From Holophagae bacterium (lineage in GTDB: Bacteria; Acidobacteriota; Holophagae; Acanthopleuribacterales; Acanthopleuribacteraceae), in the NCBI GenBank assembly GCA_030429565.1, contig JAUIFE010000009.1, forward strand, positions 124,001 to 188,000: DNA of 64,000 bases, in the 5' to 3' direction. Below the pieces are notes generated by a model that was given only the letters and a program-made list of their open reading frames with translations, did not search any database and was not told the DNA's origin. A program made the position numbers and the translations under genes. This document shows, one piece after another, positions 45,679-54,324 of the stretch (positions are counted from its first letter, which is position 1; each line of letters opens with the position of its first letter).

Positions 45679-48147
45679 CTAAACCGGCGCACCGGCCAGC
45701 AGTTGTTTGCGCTCATCAAGGGCGAGCCGGTCCTTGAGAAACAGTGCTTCGATCCATTGGCGTGAGGGTAACGGACGTTGGCGCGCGGCGAAAACACAGG
45801 CTGCTAAGCGGCCTGCGGTCAAATAAGCGGCGCGGAAACCGCCCTCGCCCGCATCGCGAAAGACGAGCCATTCACCGTCGTCGCCGGCGACTTTGGCCTG
45901 CGGCCACAGCGATTGGAACCAGGCCAGGCCGTCGTCGAGTGTTTCGCGCACGGCGAACTCGTAGCGCACAAAACCAGGGCGGGGGATGCGCACCCAGTAG
46001 AGCGGATCATTGGCGGCCAAATCCTCGCGCGCGAAAACAAAACCGTAGGCACCACAGGCGAGGGGGCGCAGGCGAACCGGGGTGGCTTTGAACTCCGGCT
46101 GACCCGACAAGGGATCGCACACGGCGCTGACGGCGAGGTTGGCTTTGGCATTGGCGGCGAAACAACTGGTCCAGTGGAAGGGGGCGAAAACGGTGCCTGG
46201 CCGCTGCTCGTCGCTAATTTCGACGCGGGCATTGAATTCGCCGGCAAGTCCAATGACCGTGACCAAGCCCGATGGGTGATCCGCGAGGCCGGCGGCGGAC
46301 GCGTCGTCGGGATGGACGGCGACGCAGGGCTCCTCGTCGCGGCGGCGCAGCGCAGCCAAGTCGCCGGTACGGCTCATGGTGTGCCATTGATCGGGTACCC
46401 GGCCGGTTAGGAGTTGTAGCGGAAACACCAAATCGGGCGTTTGGGCGGGCAGGCGCGGACTGACGGCGATCATGACGGCCTTGCCGTCGCGGTGGAAGAA
46501 ATGCCCATCGTCGAAGAAGCGCGCGCGACCCCGCGGGTACTGGGCGTTGACCGGCCACTGGATTGGGCGCAGGCGATGGTAGTCGCGATCGCTGATGTCG
46601 GCGAGGGCGGAGATGTCGAAATCGCGGCGGCCGTGGTTGTTGAGGCCGGACAAGGCGGCGTGTTCGCGGAAGATCTGCGCCGGGTTGCGGTAGTCGAAGG
46701 CGTCGTGCCAACCCATGGCGCGCGCCACGGCGGCAAAGGCCCACCAGTCGGGTTTGGCTTCGCCTGGTGCCGCTTGCAGCGCCCGCTGGCGCGAAATGCG
46801 CCGCTCCGAGTTGGTGACCGTGCCCGACTTTTCGCCCCAGGTCGCTGCCGGTAGCAGCACGTCGGCGAAAGCGGCGGTTTCGGTGTCGGCCATGCACTCT
46901 GAAACGACGAGCAGGTCGCAGGCGGCGAGGGCGCGCCGCACCAAGGCGCTGTCGGGCATGCTGACGGCGGGGTTGGTGCAGGCAATCCACAGCGCTTTGA
47001 CCTTGCCGGCGGCGACGGCTTCGAACAGTTCGACGGCCTTGAGGCCCGGTTTCGGTGCGAGTTGGGGCGCTTGCCAAAAGTCGGCCAGCATGGCGCGTTG
47101 GGCGGCGTCTTGGAAGTCGAGGTGGGCCGCCAGTTGGTTGGCGAGCCCGCCCACTTCGCGTCCGCCCATCGCGTTGCCTTGTCCTGTCAGCGAAAAGGGG
47201 CCGGCCCCCGGTTTCCCAATCCGACCAGTGGCCAAGTGGCAATTGAGAATGGCGTTGACCTTATCCGAACCGGAACTGCTTTGGTTAATGCCTTGCGAAT
47301 ACAGGGTGACGACGCGTGGGGTGCGGGCAAAGCGTTCGAAAAAAGCAGCGGTTTCAGCCGTGCTCAAACCGCAGGCTGCGGCGGTTTGCGTCAGCGTAAG
47401 GGCGCTGACAGCGGTGGTGGCGGCGCCAAAACCCTGAACGTGTTGTTCTAAAAAGGCCAAATCCAGGCAGGCGGCGCGGTTGAGATGGTGCAGCAGACCA
47501 CCGAACAAAAAACCGTCGGCGCCGGCTTTGAGTGCGAGGTGTTGGTCGGCGGCCTGGGCGGTTTGCGAGGCGCGTGGGTCGATGACAATCAGGTGTGGTG
47601 CGCCGGTGCGTTGTTTGCGTTCCATGATTCGTTGGAAAAGGACCGGATGGCAGACGGCGGTGTTGGAACCGGCGATGACGATTAGATCGGCCAAATCCAA
47701 GTCTTCGTAGCAGCCTGGCACGGTGTCGGCACCGAAGGCGCGCGTGTGGCCGACCACCGTTGACGCCATACACAGACGCGAGTTGGTGTCGATGTTGGCC
47801 GAACCGATGAAACCCTTCATCAGCTTGTTGGCTACGTAATAATCCTCGGTGAGGAATTGACCCGACACATAGAAGGCGGTTGCGTCCGGGCCGTGTTTGT
47901 CGATGACGGCTTGGAAGCCGCCGGCGATGTGGTTAATTGCCTTGGACCAGGACACGCGGTGACGGTGCAGCATCGGGTACAGCAGTCGTTTTTGCGGGTG
48001 CAAGGTCTGCATGAGGGTGGCGCCTTTGGCACAGAAGCGGCCGTGGTTGGCGGGGTGATCGGGATCGGCCTGTAACCCTTGCTCGGGGTCGACCACCAGC
48101 CCACAGCCGACGCCGCAGTAGGCGCACACGGTAGCAATCGGTTTCAT
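45679..48147 (-). CDS. nasA: Assimilatory nitrate reductase, molybdopterin catalytic subunit
   Basis: Reduces nitrate to nitrite in the cytoplasm. 822 residues from ATG 48147, which overlaps the nirD stop as ATGA. N-terminal [4Fe-4S] ligands Cys8, Cys11, Cys15 and Cys39 (VCAYCGVGCG, then RFCAKG). Molybdopterin motifs include NTNSRLCMAS-type DTNSRLCMASTVVGH, GSNTAVCHPV, YSQGINQSSSG, LTGQGNAMGGREVG and ATWGEKSGTVTNSERRISR. The protein ends at LLAGAPV, just where many NasA proteins continue into a [2Fe-2S] BFD-like domain, so that extra cluster is absent here. The electron donor is not encoded in the window. Confidence 0.95.
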   Translation of the reverse strand: MKPIATVCAYCGVGCGLVVDPEQGLQADPDHPANHGRFCAKGATLMQTLHPQKRLLYPMLHRHRVSWSKAINHIAGGFQAVIDKHGPDATAFYVSGQFLTEDYYVANKLMKGFIGSANIDTNSRLCMASTVVGHTRAFGADTVPGCYEDLDLADLIVIAGSNTAVCHPVLFQRIMERKQRTGAPHLIVIDPRASQTAQAADQHLALKAGADGFLFGGLLHHLNRAACLDLAFLEQHVQGFGAATTAVSALTLTQTAAACGLSTAETAAFFERFARTPRVVTLYSQGINQSSSGSDKVNAILNCHLATGRIGKPGAGPFSLTGQGNAMGGREVGGLANQLAAHLDFQDAAQRAMLADFWQAPQLAPKPGLKAVELFEAVAAGKVKALWIACTNPAVSMPDSALVRRALAACDLLVVSECMADTETAAFADVLLPAATWGEKSGTVTNSERRISRQRALQAAPGEAKPDWWAFAAVARAMGWHDAFDYRNPAQIFREHAALSGLNNHGRRDFDISALADISDRDYHRLRPIQWPVNAQYPRGRARFFDDGHFFHRDGKAVMIAVSPRLPAQTPDLVFPLQLLTGRVPDQWHTMSRTGDLAALRRRDEEPCVAVHPDDASAAGLADHPSGLVTVIGLAGEFNARVEISDEQRPGTVFAPFHWTSCFAANAKANLAVSAVCDPLSGQPEFKATPVRLRPLACGAYGFVFAREDLAANDPLYWVRIPRPGFVRYEFAVRETLDDGLAWFQSLWPQAKVAGDDGEWLVFRDAGEGGFRAAYLTAGRLAACVFAARQRPLPSRQWIEALFLKDRLALDERKQLLAGAPV

Positions 48148-48515
48148 ACGCGGCACGCTGTAGCGACGGCCGGCGCGGGCTGGGCGGTGGTGTCGAGCCA
48201 AACGGTATCGTCGCGCAGGGCAACAGCGAACCGTTTGACGCAGCCCTCATCGGGATATACGGCCTGGCCGCTGCGCAGCTCAAACACCATTTGGTGAAGC
48301 GGACAGGTGACTTGGTCGCCGTGGACCAAACCTTCCGAAAGCGGACCGTTGCGATGAGGGCAACGGTCTTCCAAGGCGAAAATCTCGTCGTTGCTGGTGC
48401 GGAACAAGGCGATGCGGTGGGTCTCCGTGTGCAGCACGCGAGCGGCGCGAACGGGAATGTCGTCTAACTTGGCAACGGCGATCCAGGTCGCCTCACCGGG
48501 GGATGGCAATAACAT
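48144..48515 (-). CDS. nirD: Nitrite reductase small subunit, Rieske-type
   Basis: 123 residues, a Rieske-fold partner of NirB. Ligand pattern Cys52-x-His54 (EDRCPHRNG) and Cys71-x2-His74 (TCPLHQMVFEL) is complete, so it can carry a [2Fe-2S] cluster, unlike enterobacterial NirD, which lacks these ligands. The open frame extends far upstream, but ATG 48515 has AAGGAG 6 nt ahead and fits the family. It starts 20 nt after nirB and overlaps nasA by 4 nt. Confidence 0.93.
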   Translation of the reverse strand: MLLPSPGEATWIAVAKLDDIPVRAARVLHTETHRIALFRTSNDEIFALEDRCPHRNGPLSEGLVHGDQVTCPLHQMVFELRSGQAVYPDEGCVKRFAVALRDDTVWLDTTAQPAPAVATACRV

Positions 48516-48535
48516 GGGCGCTCCTTGGGGGCGAA

Positions 48536-51007
48536 TCAGACCGGAAAGGGGACCGGCGCTTTGAGGTCGGTAAAACGTTGTGGCTGTTTGGCGGGTAAAC
48601 CGGCGTCGCGTGACCAGGGATCCTCGTGAGCGCGCACTTGGGCCTTGTCGAAACGTGCCGCCAAGCGGTCGCGTTCGGCCGCGTCCTCGATGACTTGGCT
48701 TTTGGCGTGGGCCAAGCCAACGCGTTCCAGCCAGGCGGCCGTGCGTTCGCCGTAGTAGGCGTCCTCGCGGTAGAGCTGCAAAAAGGCGCGCACGATCAGC
48801 GAGGCTTCGTCGGCGCTTTTGACCTTGGTCAGCAGTTCGGTGACGCGGACCTTGGTGCCGCCGTTGCCGCCGATGTGGATTTCCCAGCCGGATTCGACCG
48901 CGATGACGCCGATATCCTTGATGGTGGCTTCGGCGCAGTTGCGCGGGCAGCCGGAGACGGCCAGTTTGACCTTGTGCGGTGTCCATGAACCCCAGAGTTC
49001 CTCCTCTAGGCGAATACCGAGTGCGGTGGAGTCACCGACGCCGAAGCGGCACCACTCGGCGCCGACGCAGGTTTTGACGGTACGCACCGCTTTACCGTAG
49101 GCGTGACCCGAAACCATGCCGGCGGCGTTGAGGTCGGCCCACACGTCGGGCAGGTCGGCCTTCTGTACACCGAGTAAGTCGATGCGTTGGCCGCCGGTGA
49201 CTTTGACGGCGGGAATCGCGAACTTATCGACGACGTCGGCGATGGCGCGCAACTGGTCGGCACTGGTCATGCCGCCGAACATGCGCGGTACCACCGAAAA
49301 GGTGCCGTCCTTTTGGATGTTGGCGTGGACGCGTTCGTTGACGAAACGGGCGTCGCCGTCGTCGACGTAGTCGGCGGGAGCGGCGCACAAGAGGTAGTAA
49401 TTGAGCGCGGGCCGACACTTGGCACAACCCTCGGCATTGCGCCACTGTAAGGCCGCCATCACTTGGTTAATCGTCAGGCCGGCGTTTTCGCGGATAAAGG
49501 CACGCACGGCGGCGTGGTCGTGATCGCTGCAGCCGCAAACGGTGTGGGTTTTGCGCGGCGGCGCGGCTTGTGGTCCGAGTGCGCTTGCCAACAGTTGTTC
49601 GACGAGCGGGGTGCAACCACCGCACGAGGCCGAGGCTTTGGTGTGGGCGCGCACACCGGCGAGGTCGGTTAACCCTTTGGTGGCAATGCTGTTGAGGATC
49701 GCGCCCTTGCAGACGCCGTTACAGCCGCAGATCTCGGCGTCATCGGGTAAGGCGGCCACCGCCCCGCCCGCGACATCTGCGCCACCGTCGACGAAACTCG
49801 CGCCGAAAATGAGTTGGTCGCGGATGGATTCAATCGATTCACCGGCGGCGAACTTGGCGAAGTACCAGGCGGCGTCGAAGGCATCGCCGTAAAGCAAAAC
49901 ACCGACAATGCGGTGGTTGTTGATGATTAGCTTCTTGTAGACGCCGAGCGTGGCGTCGGTCAGCGAGATAACCTCGTCGTCGGCCTCGGGTTGGACGCGG
50001 CCGGTCGAGAACAAGTCAACACCGGACACTTTGAGTCGGGCCGAAACCAGCGAGCCCGCGTAACCGGCGGGCGTTTGGGTGGGTGAGGCGGTCAAGTGAG
50101 CGGCGCAGGCGGTGGCCATCTCAAACAGCGGCGCGACCAAACCGTAACAGCGGCCGCGGTGCTCGGCACACTCGCCAACCGCGTACACGGCCGGGTCACT
50201 GGTGCGCATGTGATCGTCGACGCGAATGCCGCGCCCGTGGTCGAGTGTCGCCGTCTTGGCCAGGTCGATGACCGGTCGAATGCCGACCGCCACCACCACC
50301 AAGTCGCAACGAATGCGGCGGCCGTGTGCCAGTTGGATGGCGGCCACCCGCCCGCTGGGTTCGTCCTTCACGTACGCACAGGTGCGCGCCTCCATCTCGA
50401 ATTGAATGCCACGCTGTTCCAACACACTGCGAAGCATGGCGCCGGCTTGCGCGTCCAGTTGTTGTTCCATCAGGGTGTCGCAGAGATGCACGACGGTGAC
50501 GGCGAGGCCACGTCGCCGCAGTCCGGCGGCGGCTTCTAAGCCGAGCAGGCCGCCGCCAATGACGACGGCGTGTTCGGCGTACTGGGCTTCATCGGCCAAG
50601 GCGGCCACATCGTCCAAGTCGCGAAAGCCATAAATGCCAGGCAAGTCTTGATTGGGGAGCGGCAGCATGAACGGGCGCGAGCCCGTGGCCAGAATCAAGC
50701 GGTCGTAGGGGAAACGGCGACCGTCAGCGCTGGTGACGATTTTGGCGTGGCGATCCACCGCCACAATGCGGGTGCCCTTGTAGTGGGTGACCCCGCGTTC
50801 TTCAAACCAAGCGTCGTCGTGGGTGGTAATGGCACTGGGTGCTTTTTCTTCAGCCAGCACCGGCGAGAGCAAGATACGGTTATAGGGGGCGTGGCGTTCG
50901 GCGCCGAAAACCGTAATCTGATATCGGGTCGGGGCGCGTTTAAGGACTTCTTCGACACAGCGCATACCCGCCGGGCCGTTGCCAATCAGCAGCAATTGTT
51001 CTTTCAT
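48536..51007 (-). CDS. nirB: NAD(P)H nitrite reductase large subunit
   Basis: Reduces nitrite to ammonium with NAD(P)H. 823 residues in the usual order: FAD domain (GNGPAGMRCVEE, 8-20), NAD domain (VVIGGGLLGLEAAAGLRRRG, about 150), two BFD-like [2Fe-2S] regions (CGCNGVCKG with CGGC, about 425-475; CGCSDHDH with CAKC, about 490-530), and a sulfite/nitrite reductase domain with siroheme-[4Fe-4S] ligands in TCVGAEWCRFGVGDS and SGCPRNCAEA (about 645-690). First gene of the nirB-nirD-nasA operon, with GAGG 7 nt before the ATG and a sigma-54 promoter about 150 nt upstream. Siroheme precursor comes from the fourth gene. Confidence 0.96.
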   Translation of the reverse strand: MKEQLLLIGNGPAGMRCVEEVLKRAPTRYQITVFGAERHAPYNRILLSPVLAEEKAPSAITTHDDAWFEERGVTHYKGTRIVAVDRHAKIVTSADGRRFPYDRLILATGSRPFMLPLPNQDLPGIYGFRDLDDVAALADEAQYAEHAVVIGGGLLGLEAAAGLRRRGLAVTVVHLCDTLMEQQLDAQAGAMLRSVLEQRGIQFEMEARTCAYVKDEPSGRVAAIQLAHGRRIRCDLVVVAVGIRPVIDLAKTATLDHGRGIRVDDHMRTSDPAVYAVGECAEHRGRCYGLVAPLFEMATACAAHLTASPTQTPAGYAGSLVSARLKVSGVDLFSTGRVQPEADDEVISLTDATLGVYKKLIINNHRIVGVLLYGDAFDAAWYFAKFAAGESIESIRDQLIFGASFVDGGADVAGGAVAALPDDAEICGCNGVCKGAILNSIATKGLTDLAGVRAHTKASASCGGCTPLVEQLLASALGPQAAPPRKTHTVCGCSDHDHAAVRAFIRENAGLTINQVMAALQWRNAEGCAKCRPALNYYLLCAAPADYVDDGDARFVNERVHANIQKDGTFSVVPRMFGGMTSADQLRAIADVVDKFAIPAVKVTGGQRIDLLGVQKADLPDVWADLNAAGMVSGHAYGKAVRTVKTCVGAEWCRFGVGDSTALGIRLEEELWGSWTPHKVKLAVSGCPRNCAEATIKDIGVIAVESGWEIHIGGNGGTKVRVTELLTKVKSADEASLIVRAFLQLYREDAYYGERTAAWLERVGLAHAKSQVIEDAAERDRLAARFDKAQVRAHEDPWSRDAGLPAKQPQRFTDLKAPVPFPV

Positions 51008-51164
51008 CGATAGACCTCGTGTCGTCGCGAAGGCGCTATGCCGAGAAACCCATAGGGAAGCAGGGGTTTAGCAGAGGGCATAACGCGAGAAGGCGCGCTA
51101 GGGTGAGCAGATCCCGCTGGGAAAAACGTGCAGGAACGAGGACGGGGATCGTTGTGCGCCATGG

Positions 51165-51180
51165 GGCAAAAGCTGTGCCG
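51165..51180 (-). promoter_or_regulatory. Sigma-54 promoter of the nirB operon
   Basis: Minus strand CGGCACAGCTTTTGCC: invariant GG (51179-51178) and GC (51167-51166) exactly 12 nt apart, one mismatch (C for T) in the TGGCAC box. Predicted start near 51155, leader about 150 nt. Confidence 0.7.
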
Positions 51181-51252
51181 CTTTGTCGGGGTGTTGCGTT
51201 AAGTGTCATATTATCAGTAGTTTGCATTGTGTGGGGCGGGCTGGGAGTGGTG

Positions 51253-51325
51253 CCCGAGGGATCGGGAGTTATGCCGCAATCCGACAAAAATGTGGTTTTC
51301 CCGTCTGGATGCGACATTTATGTCG
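51253..51325. promoter_or_regulatory. Evenly spaced palindromes in the nitrate control region
   Basis: CGACATTTATGTCG (51312-51325) is a perfect palindrome about a 2-nt centre. CGACAAAAATGTGG (51282-51295) is a one-mismatch relative exactly 30 bp away. A differently sequenced dyad, CCCGAGGGATCGGG (51253-51266), lies another 29 bp out. Spacing of about three helical turns on one DNA face, 75-145 bp behind the nirB promoter, is what an enhancer-binding activator would use. Confidence 0.5.
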
Positions 51326-51615
51326 GAGTATTTATTTTTATGTCTGATTATTCGGTTTTATTCGGTGATGATCGCGAAAAAATGCACTCGATCCATCTTC
51401 GTGCCTGATAATCTTCTTTCCCGCCGGTGATCCTCGACTGGGTCAATTGCGCGCGTCGCCTTACCAAAAGGTAGGAAATTGCCCGAATCACTCGTCGCCG
51501 ATGCGGGCGTGGCTGTGTCGGGGGTCTGAAAGCTGTCACTTGCGATTTTGCTGCCGGCGTGTATCACTCAAAACAACAGTAGTTTAAAGAAGACGGGTGT
51601 TTTTCAAATCGCCAT

Positions 51616-51632
51616 CTGGCACGGCCGTTGCC
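51616..51632 (+). promoter_or_regulatory. Sigma-54 promoter of narK
   Basis: CTGGCACGGCCGTTGCC matches the consensus at all key positions, GG (51618-51619) and GC (51630-51631) 12 nt apart. Predicted start near 51643, giving a leader of about 278 nt. Confidence 0.8.
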
Positions 51633-51804
51633 TTACCGGATCCTGACCTTTCCGTCGCCTGATGTTTCTTGTTCTTGGCACCAATGCCGGATGCAAATGG
51701 TGGTTACGACCGCTCTTTGCCGGCAAGTAACGCCGCCGCATACGGTGCACACATACCTGTTGAAGACACCCCGTTTCCTTTCATGAGGATTGGGCACCGT
51801 GGTG

Positions 51805-51915
51805 GGGCGCTTCAACGAAAGAGCCCGGTCGATGTTTGACGACCGACACTGTGCCTTACGCCTTTTGTGCCGCCCCGTGCGGCACATGGAACCGGGAGGT
51901 TGTTTTCCCGGAGGA
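51805..51915 (+). promoter_or_regulatory. Structured narK leader with four hairpins, the last reaching the Shine-Dalgarno
   Basis: Four consecutive stems: 51805-51812/51819-51826 (one mismatch, 6-nt loop); CGGTCG/CGACCG 51826-51831/51840-51845; TGTGCCGC/GCGGCACA 51866-51873/51879-51886; and CCGGGA/TCCCGG 51892-51897/51906-51911. The last covers the first two G of the GGAGGA Shine-Dalgarno (51910-51915). None of the loops fits the ANTAR (NasR/NasT) hexaloop rule. No U-run follows. Confidence 0.45.
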
Positions 51916-51920
51916 TTTAC

Positions 51921-53249
51921 ATGGAGATACCCGGACAAGCCGTTAGGATCCGCCTGACGGACGTTCAAAGCGTGCCAATGCGCACGTTTCACGTTACTTG
52001 GATTTCGTTTTTCACCTGCTTTTTTGCCTGGTTCGCCATTGCGCCCTTGATGCCGATTGTGCGCGATGAGTTTCACTTAACCCGCCAACAAGTCGGCAAC
52101 ACCATCATCGCCTCGGTCGCCGCCACCATTTTCGTGCGTTTGCTGCTGGGCCGTTTATGCGATCGCTTCGGGCCGCGACGTCTTTACACCGGCCTGATGT
52201 TGTTGGGGGCGGTGGCTGTGATGGGGATCGGTCTTTCCACCGGTTACCTCAGTTTTTTGATCTTTCGGCTGGTGATCGGCGGCATCGGCGCGTCATTCGT
52301 GCTGACGCAATACCACACCAGCATTATGTTTGCGCCGAATGTGGTCGGCACCGCCAACGCCACCACCGCCGGCTGGGGCAATCTGGGCGGTGGGGTGACG
52401 CAAATGGTCATGCCGCTGATCTTTGCGGGCGTGATGATGTTGGGATTCAGCGAAGCCTTGAGTTGGCGCCTGGCCATGCTGGTGCCTGGCTTGATGCTGG
52501 TTGGGTGCGCGTATGCCTACTGGAACTGGACCCAGGATGCGCCGACTGAGGCGGCCGAAGACGTTGCGGACAGCGCCGTCTACGAAAATCAAAGCGGCCG
52601 TTTTCGCGAAGCGATTCGCGATTGGCGCGTGTGGTTGTTGTTTCTGTTTTACGGCGGCTGTTTTGGGATTGAGTTAACCGTCAACAACGTGGCCGCGCTG
52701 TACTACACCGACCGTTTTGGATTGAGCCTGACCAGTGCCGGCCTGATTGCCGGGCTGTTTGGCGCCACCAACCTGTTTGCACGCAGTTGTGGTGGTTGGC
52801 TGGCGGATAAGTCGGCGATTCGCTTCGGCATTCGCGGGCGTGTCTGGTTTTTGACCGTGGCTTTGGCTTGTGAGGCGACGGCGCTGATGATTTTCGCGCA
52901 AATGTCGTGGCTGCCGGCGGCGATTCTCGCCATGGTGGTGTTTAGTATCTTCGTGCAAATGGCTGAAGGGGCGACTTACGCGATCGTGCCCTTCGTAAGC
53001 AAAAAAGGTTTGGGATCGGTGGCGGGCATCGTCGGTGCGGGCGGCAACGTCGGCGCGGTGTGCGCGGGCTTCCTATTCCGCGATCCCGATATCAGTATGA
53101 CGCAGGCCTTTATGTTTCTGGGCTGCGCGGTTGCCCTGTGCGCCATGTTGGCACCGCTGGTGCGTTTCTCCGACGCCCAAGTTCGGCGTGAGGACGAAGC
53201 GCTTCAACGCGCGCTGGTGGCCCGCGAGGCCGGCGAGGCTGCTGTCTGA
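51921..53249 (+). CDS. Nitrate/nitrite transporter, NarK/NasA family (MFS, NNP)
   Basis: 442 residues with about 12 membrane segments. Family signatures are clear: the first nitrate-signature AGWGNLGGGVTQ (about 150) and the second GAGGNVGAVCAG (about 375), with conserved Arg residues in the adjacent helices and the MFS loop GRLCDRFGPRR (about 75). Imports nitrate (and exchanges or exports nitrite) across the inner membrane. ATG 51921 has GGAGGAT 6 nt ahead. Divergent from the nirB operon, sharing its control region. Single-domain type, not the fused NarK1-NarK2 form. Confidence 0.93.
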   Translation: MEIPGQAVRIRLTDVQSVPMRTFHVTWISFFTCFFAWFAIAPLMPIVRDEFHLTRQQVGNTIIASVAATIFVRLLLGRLCDRFGPRRLYTGLMLLGAVAVMGIGLSTGYLSFLIFRLVIGGIGASFVLTQYHTSIMFAPNVVGTANATTAGWGNLGGGVTQMVMPLIFAGVMMLGFSEALSWRLAMLVPGLMLVGCAYAYWNWTQDAPTEAAEDVADSAVYENQSGRFREAIRDWRVWLLFLFYGGCFGIELTVNNVAALYYTDRFGLSLTSAGLIAGLFGATNLFARSCGGWLADKSAIRFGIRGRVWFLTVALACEATALMIFAQMSWLPAAILAMVVFSIFVQMAEGATYAIVPFVSKKGLGSVAGIVGAGGNVGAVCAGFLFRDPDISMTQAFMFLGCAVALCAMLAPLVRFSDAQVRREDEALQRALVAREAGEAAV

Positions 53250-53520
53250 GGCTGCGGCCGTGGTGTGCCCGCCGGACGGCTCGCCACGGCCGGCCTTCTC
53301 ACCCGAAAGGCGTAAAATCACGTTCCTGATTGGGGCGGGTTCGGTGCTAAAATGAGCCGTCCCCTGACCCGCCCAATTCAGCGTCTTGTTCGCCGCGTTT
53401 ACGGTACGCCTTGTGACTTTTTTGTCACTTGGGCCGGCGAATGGGTTCACGGCATGCGCCGCCGGGGTTAGACTGGGACCCCGCTTTTTGGCGGATGTTG
53501 CATGAATTGAGGAGGCTCTT

Positions 53521-54288
53521 TTGTCAGAAGGCAATCACGATGTATTTCACTTGGGCATTAATCGCGAAGATCTCGAAGGCGCAGAAATTGCGCTGATCCC
53601 CGGCGATCCCGGCCGTGTTCCCAAAATCGCCGCGTATTTGGATAACCCGAAAAAGCTGGCCTTCACGCGCGAATACCAGTCGTATTTGGGCACCAGCAAC
53701 GGCACGCCGGTGGTGGTGATGTCCACTGGAATCGGCGGCCCGTCGGCGGCGATTGCCGTTGAAGAACTGGCGCTGCTCGGCGTCAAACGCTTTTTGCGGA
53801 TTGGCACCACCGGCGCCATTCAGCCCCACATTGAACCGGGTGATGTGATTATCACCACCGCCGCCGTGCGCATGGACGGCACTTCGCGCCACATTGCGCC
53901 GATTGAGTTTCCCGCCGCCGCCGATTTCCACATGGTGCGTCGCCTGGTGGGCGCGGCCGAAAAACTCGGCCAACGTTATCACCTGGGGGTCAGCGCTTCG
54001 TCCGACACCTTTTACCAGGGCCAAGGTCGCCAAGACTCGTTCCGCAAGGGTTTTGTGCACCGCGAGTTACGCAACAAAATTGAAGAAATGCAGAACCTCA
54101 ACGTGCTCAGCTTCGAAATGGAAGCCGGCACCGTTTTGACGCAAACCGCCGCCTACGGGCTTGCCGGCGCCTGCATTAGCGGTGTACTGGTTAACCGCAC
54201 GCGTGCCGAGTTCCCCGACGCCGCCGTTATTGGCGACGTGGTTCAGAACGCGATTAAGGTCGCTGTTGAATCGCTGACCATCGCCTAG
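53521..54288 (+). CDS. udp: Uridine phosphorylase
   Basis: Cleaves uridine with phosphate to uracil and ribose-1-phosphate. 255 residues, the normal size. Family motifs: HLGINREDLEGAEIALIPGDPGR, the Ser/Thr-rich STGIGGPSAAIAVEEL (about 62), RIGTTGAIQP and the hallmark LNVLSFEMEAGTVLT (about 195), where Glu-Met-Glu binds ribose. The substrate loop fits Udp rather than DeoD. The start is TTG 53521, with GAGGAGG 5 nt ahead. Stands alone, followed by a strong hairpin. Confidence 0.93.
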   Translation: MSEGNHDVFHLGINREDLEGAEIALIPGDPGRVPKIAAYLDNPKKLAFTREYQSYLGTSNGTPVVVMSTGIGGPSAAIAVEELALLGVKRFLRIGTTGAIQPHIEPGDVIITTAAVRMDGTSRHIAPIEFPAAADFHMVRRLVGAAEKLGQRYHLGVSASSDTFYQGQGRQDSFRKGFVHRELRNKIEEMQNLNVLSFEMEAGTVLTQTAAYGLAGACISGVLVNRTRAEFPDAAVIGDVVQNAIKVAVESLTIA

Positions 54289-54297
54289 TTTGTGAGA

Positions 54298-54322
54298 ACC
54301 GGGCCGAATGGGTCGGCCCGGT
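54298..54322. terminator. Hairpin between udp and the convergent ABC permease
   Basis: Perfect 10-bp stem ACCGGGCCGA/TCGGCCCGGT, 5-nt loop, followed by GTTTAG. The U-run is weak, but the position between convergent genes supports a terminator. Confidence 0.65.
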
Positions 54323-54324
54323 GT

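Noticed and set aside
51643-51920. ANTAR (NasR/NasT) antiterminator target in the narK leader
   Set aside because: Hairpins exist, but no loop has the A1/G4 hexaloop pattern and no U-run terminator follows.
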